DNA from: an uncultured Roseovarius sp.
Lineage (GTDB): Bacteria > Pseudomonadota > Alphaproteobacteria > Rhodobacterales > Rhodobacteraceae
DNA: 7,003 bases
Direction of reading: 5' to 3'
Assembly: GCA_913055965.1 (NCBI GenBank)
Contig: CAJXKX010000105.1
Span: 1-7,003 of the forward strand
The position numbers and the translations under genes are program-made. The notes beneath the pieces were generated by a model, which was not told the DNA's origin, searched no databases, and saw only the letters and a list, made by a program, of their open reading frames with translations. Below are positions 5,907 to 7,003 of the stretch, piece by piece; the first letter of the stretch is position 1; every line of letters begins with the position of its first letter.

Positions 5907-6845
5907 ATGGCGGCCGATCCGTTGCAGGGTATCCTCGACGAGATCGCGGCGGAGGCGCGCGCCGCGACCGAGCGCGGCAAGGTCGCCGATTACATCCCCG
6001 AACTGGCCTGCATCGACCCCGATCAGTTCGCCATCGCCGTGGCGCGGCCCGGACAGCCCACGCTGACCGCGGGCGATGCGGGCGTGCCTTTCTCGATCCA
6101 GTCGGTGTCCAAGCTCTTCATGCTGGCGCTGGCGCTTGGTCGATTGGGCGACCGGCTCTGGCGCCGCGTCGGGCGCGAGCCGTCGGGGCAAGCCTTCGAT
6201 TCGATGCTGCTTCTGGAGCTGGAAAAGGGCCGCCCGCGCAACCCGTTCATCAACGCAGGTGCCATCGTCACCACCGATGCCGTGCTCGAAGGGGCCAGCC
6301 CGCGCGAGGCGCTCGGCGCGCTGTTGCGCTTCATCCGGGCAGCGGCGGGGGATGAGGCCATCCATATCAACGACCGCGTCGCCGCGTCCGAGACGGCAAC
6401 CGGGCACCGCAATCTGGCGCTGGCGCATTACCTGCGGTCGCATGGCAACCTGCGCAACCCGCCCGAGATGACGCTGGGCACCTATTTCCACCAATGCGCG
6501 GTGGAAATGAGTTGTGCGCAGCTGGCCGATGCCGGACTCTTTCTGGTGGGCGGGCCGCAGGCACCGCGCCTTGTGTCGCAAGCGCGCATCCGGCGGATCA
6601 ACGCGCTGATGATGACCTGCGGGCATTATGACGGGTCGGGCGATTATGCCTTTCGCGTGGGCCTGCCCGGCAAGAGCGGCGTGGGCGGCGGGATCCTGTC
6701 GATCGTGCCGGGGGTGGCGTCGGTGGCGGTGTGGTCGCCGGGGCTCAATCACTACGGCAATTCGAGGCTGGGCACCGAGGCGATGGAACGGCTGGCGGCG
6801 CGCACCGGATGGTCGGTCTTCGGGCCGGAAGTTAACGGCGGCTAA
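5907..6845 (+). CDS. glsA: Glutaminase (serine-dependent, GlsA family)
   Basis: This 312-residue enzyme of the beta-lactamase-like glutaminase family hydrolyses L-glutamine to glutamate and ammonia in the cytoplasm. The catalytic Ser66-x-x-Lys69 motif lies in IQSVSKLF. Other conserved family blocks are YIPELA (29-34), RNPFINAGAI, E162 and N169 in ETATGHRN, Tyr247, and GLPGKSGVGGG (from 252) near the end. The length is close to the usual 305-310. The ATG directly follows the hisH stop (TGAATG) and has no clear Shine-Dalgarno of its own, so translation probably depends on termination and reinitiation after hisH. A glutaminase beside HisH is unexpected, because both consume glutamine and HisH does not need free ammonia. 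Its role in the operon is unknown. Confidence 0.95.
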   Translation: MAADPLQGILDEIAAEARAATERGKVADYIPELACIDPDQFAIAVARPGQPTLTAGDAGVPFSIQSVSKLFMLALALGRLGDRLWRRVGREPSGQAFDSMLLLELEKGRPRNPFINAGAIVTTDAVLEGASPREALGALLRFIRAAAGDEAIHINDRVAASETATGHRNLALAHYLRSHGNLRNPPEMTLGTYFHQCAVEMSCAQLADAGLFLVGGPQAPRLVSQARIRRINALMMTCGHYDGSGDYAFRVGLPGKSGVGGGILSIVPGVASVAVWSPGLNHYGNSRLGTEAMERLAARTGWSVFGPEVNGG

Positions 6846-7003
6846 GGGGCGCTGTGCGCCGGGGGCGTCATGCTCGGGGCCTCTCGGAAACGGGCATTGA
6901 TGCGCATGGCCTGCTCCTGCCATTCGCCATCCACCCCGCGCGGAGTCAAGGTGCCGAAGGCACCGCCGCGCGAGCGCCCGACCGCCCGGACGGGCGGGCG
7001 CTT
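6842..7003 (-). CDS. Doubtful partial reading frame, minus strand, open at window edge
   Basis: A minus-strand frame stays open for 53 codons from the window end to a TAG at 6844-6842 that overlaps the glsA stop. It reads GRSRGGAFGTLTPRGVDGEW and continues to end in PPAHSAP. It could be the 3' end of a convergent gene. A short start at the ATG at 6907, with AGGAG 6 bases before it, would give only 21 residues. Against it, the frame runs through the structured repeat and a terminator-like hairpin, GC-rich DNA is open by chance, and I recognise no family. Confidence 0.2.
   Translation of the reverse strand, partial: KRPPVRAVGRSRGGAFGTLTPRGVDGEWQEQAMRINARFREAPSMTPPAHSAP
6938..6980 (-). repeat. 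Structured repeat, right copy (inverted)
   Basis: Read on the minus strand, these 43 bases match positions 1-42 at 40 positions. The stems GCGCGG/CCGCGC and GGTGCC/GGCACC are intact. The differences are one extra C in the linker after CGGGCGCT and TTGACT in place of TCGATT in the unpaired segment. Both substitutions would change amino acids if the element were coding, and the indel would shift the upstream frame, which favours a non-coding structured element. It lies 92 bases after the glsA stop. Confidence 0.5.
6973..7002. terminator. GC-rich hairpin at window edge, possible terminator of hisB-hisH-glsA
   Basis: CCGCCC (6982-6987) pairs with GGGCGG (6992-6997) around GGAC. AGCGC (6973-6977) pairs with GCGCT (6998-7002) after a four-base bulge, giving 11 bp in all. 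The window ends two bases into a possible T-run on the + strand. The left arm overlaps the right repeat copy, so the hairpin may be part of that element. Whether a T-tract follows cannot be seen. Confidence 0.4.

Noticed and set aside
4512..6923. 803-codon open frame on the minus strand
   Set aside because: It runs antisense through the tRNA, hisB, hisH and glsA, all of which are certain. Its product is rich in Arg, His and Ala with no recognisable domain, as expected when high third-position GC removes stop codons from the opposite strand.
1..7003. CRISPR array, toxin-antitoxin pair, defence island or insertion sequence
   Set aside because: No regularly spaced repeats, transposase motifs or nuclease genes were seen. 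The only repeat is the single inverted pair at the window ends, and the genes between are ordinary metabolic operons, so I do not interpret it as a transposon's ends.

Overview
The window is GC-rich with strong G/C bias at third codon positions. Its gene content (a Tat-linked GMC dehydrogenase pair, a Na/Pi-cotransporter-like membrane protein, tRNA-Gly, hisB-hisH) fits an alphaproteobacterium, most likely Rhodobacterales (Roseobacter group). That placement is inferred from composition and protein character, not from a search. There is no phage, transposase, CRISPR or defence gene here; it looks like chromosomal metabolic sequence.

Layout. Positions 1-174 are non-coding: a structured repeat copy (1-42), a perfect 9-bp hairpin (54-76) and an 18-bp palindrome (98-115) that may be an operator. 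A co-directional three-gene cluster on the + strand follows: a glyoxalase I-like VOC protein (175-570), a Tat-signal small subunit of the gluconate 2-dehydrogenase subunit 3 family (623-1147) and an FAD-dependent GMC oxidoreductase (1177-2748) with a C-x5-C-x3-C iron-sulfur motif. It ends at a strong hairpin (2762-2797) shared with the convergent minus-strand Na/Pi cotransporter gene (2803-4332). A short divergent region (4333-4486) leads to tRNA-Gly(GCC) (4487-4561). A compact + strand operon follows: hisB (4677-5264), hisH (5268-5906) and the glutaminase gene glsA (5907-6845), with gaps of 3 and 0 nt. The last 158 bases hold a second, inverted copy of the structured repeat and a terminator-like hairpin at the window edge.

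How the genes work together. The two dehydrogenase subunits probably form a periplasmic sugar, polyol or alcohol dehydrogenase. The small subunit carries the Tat signal and would escort the signal-less flavoprotein. The cytochrome c subunit of the classical three-subunit enzymes is missing from the cluster. hisB and hisH supply two steps of histidine synthesis; HisH needs HisF, which is not in the window. glsA, which also hydrolyses glutamine, directly abuts hisH and is probably translationally coupled to it.

The most unusual signals are the inverted pair of structured repeats at the two ends, whose differences fall only in predicted unpaired positions, and the glutaminase fused into the his transcription unit. 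I found no convincing evidence of a wholly new system.
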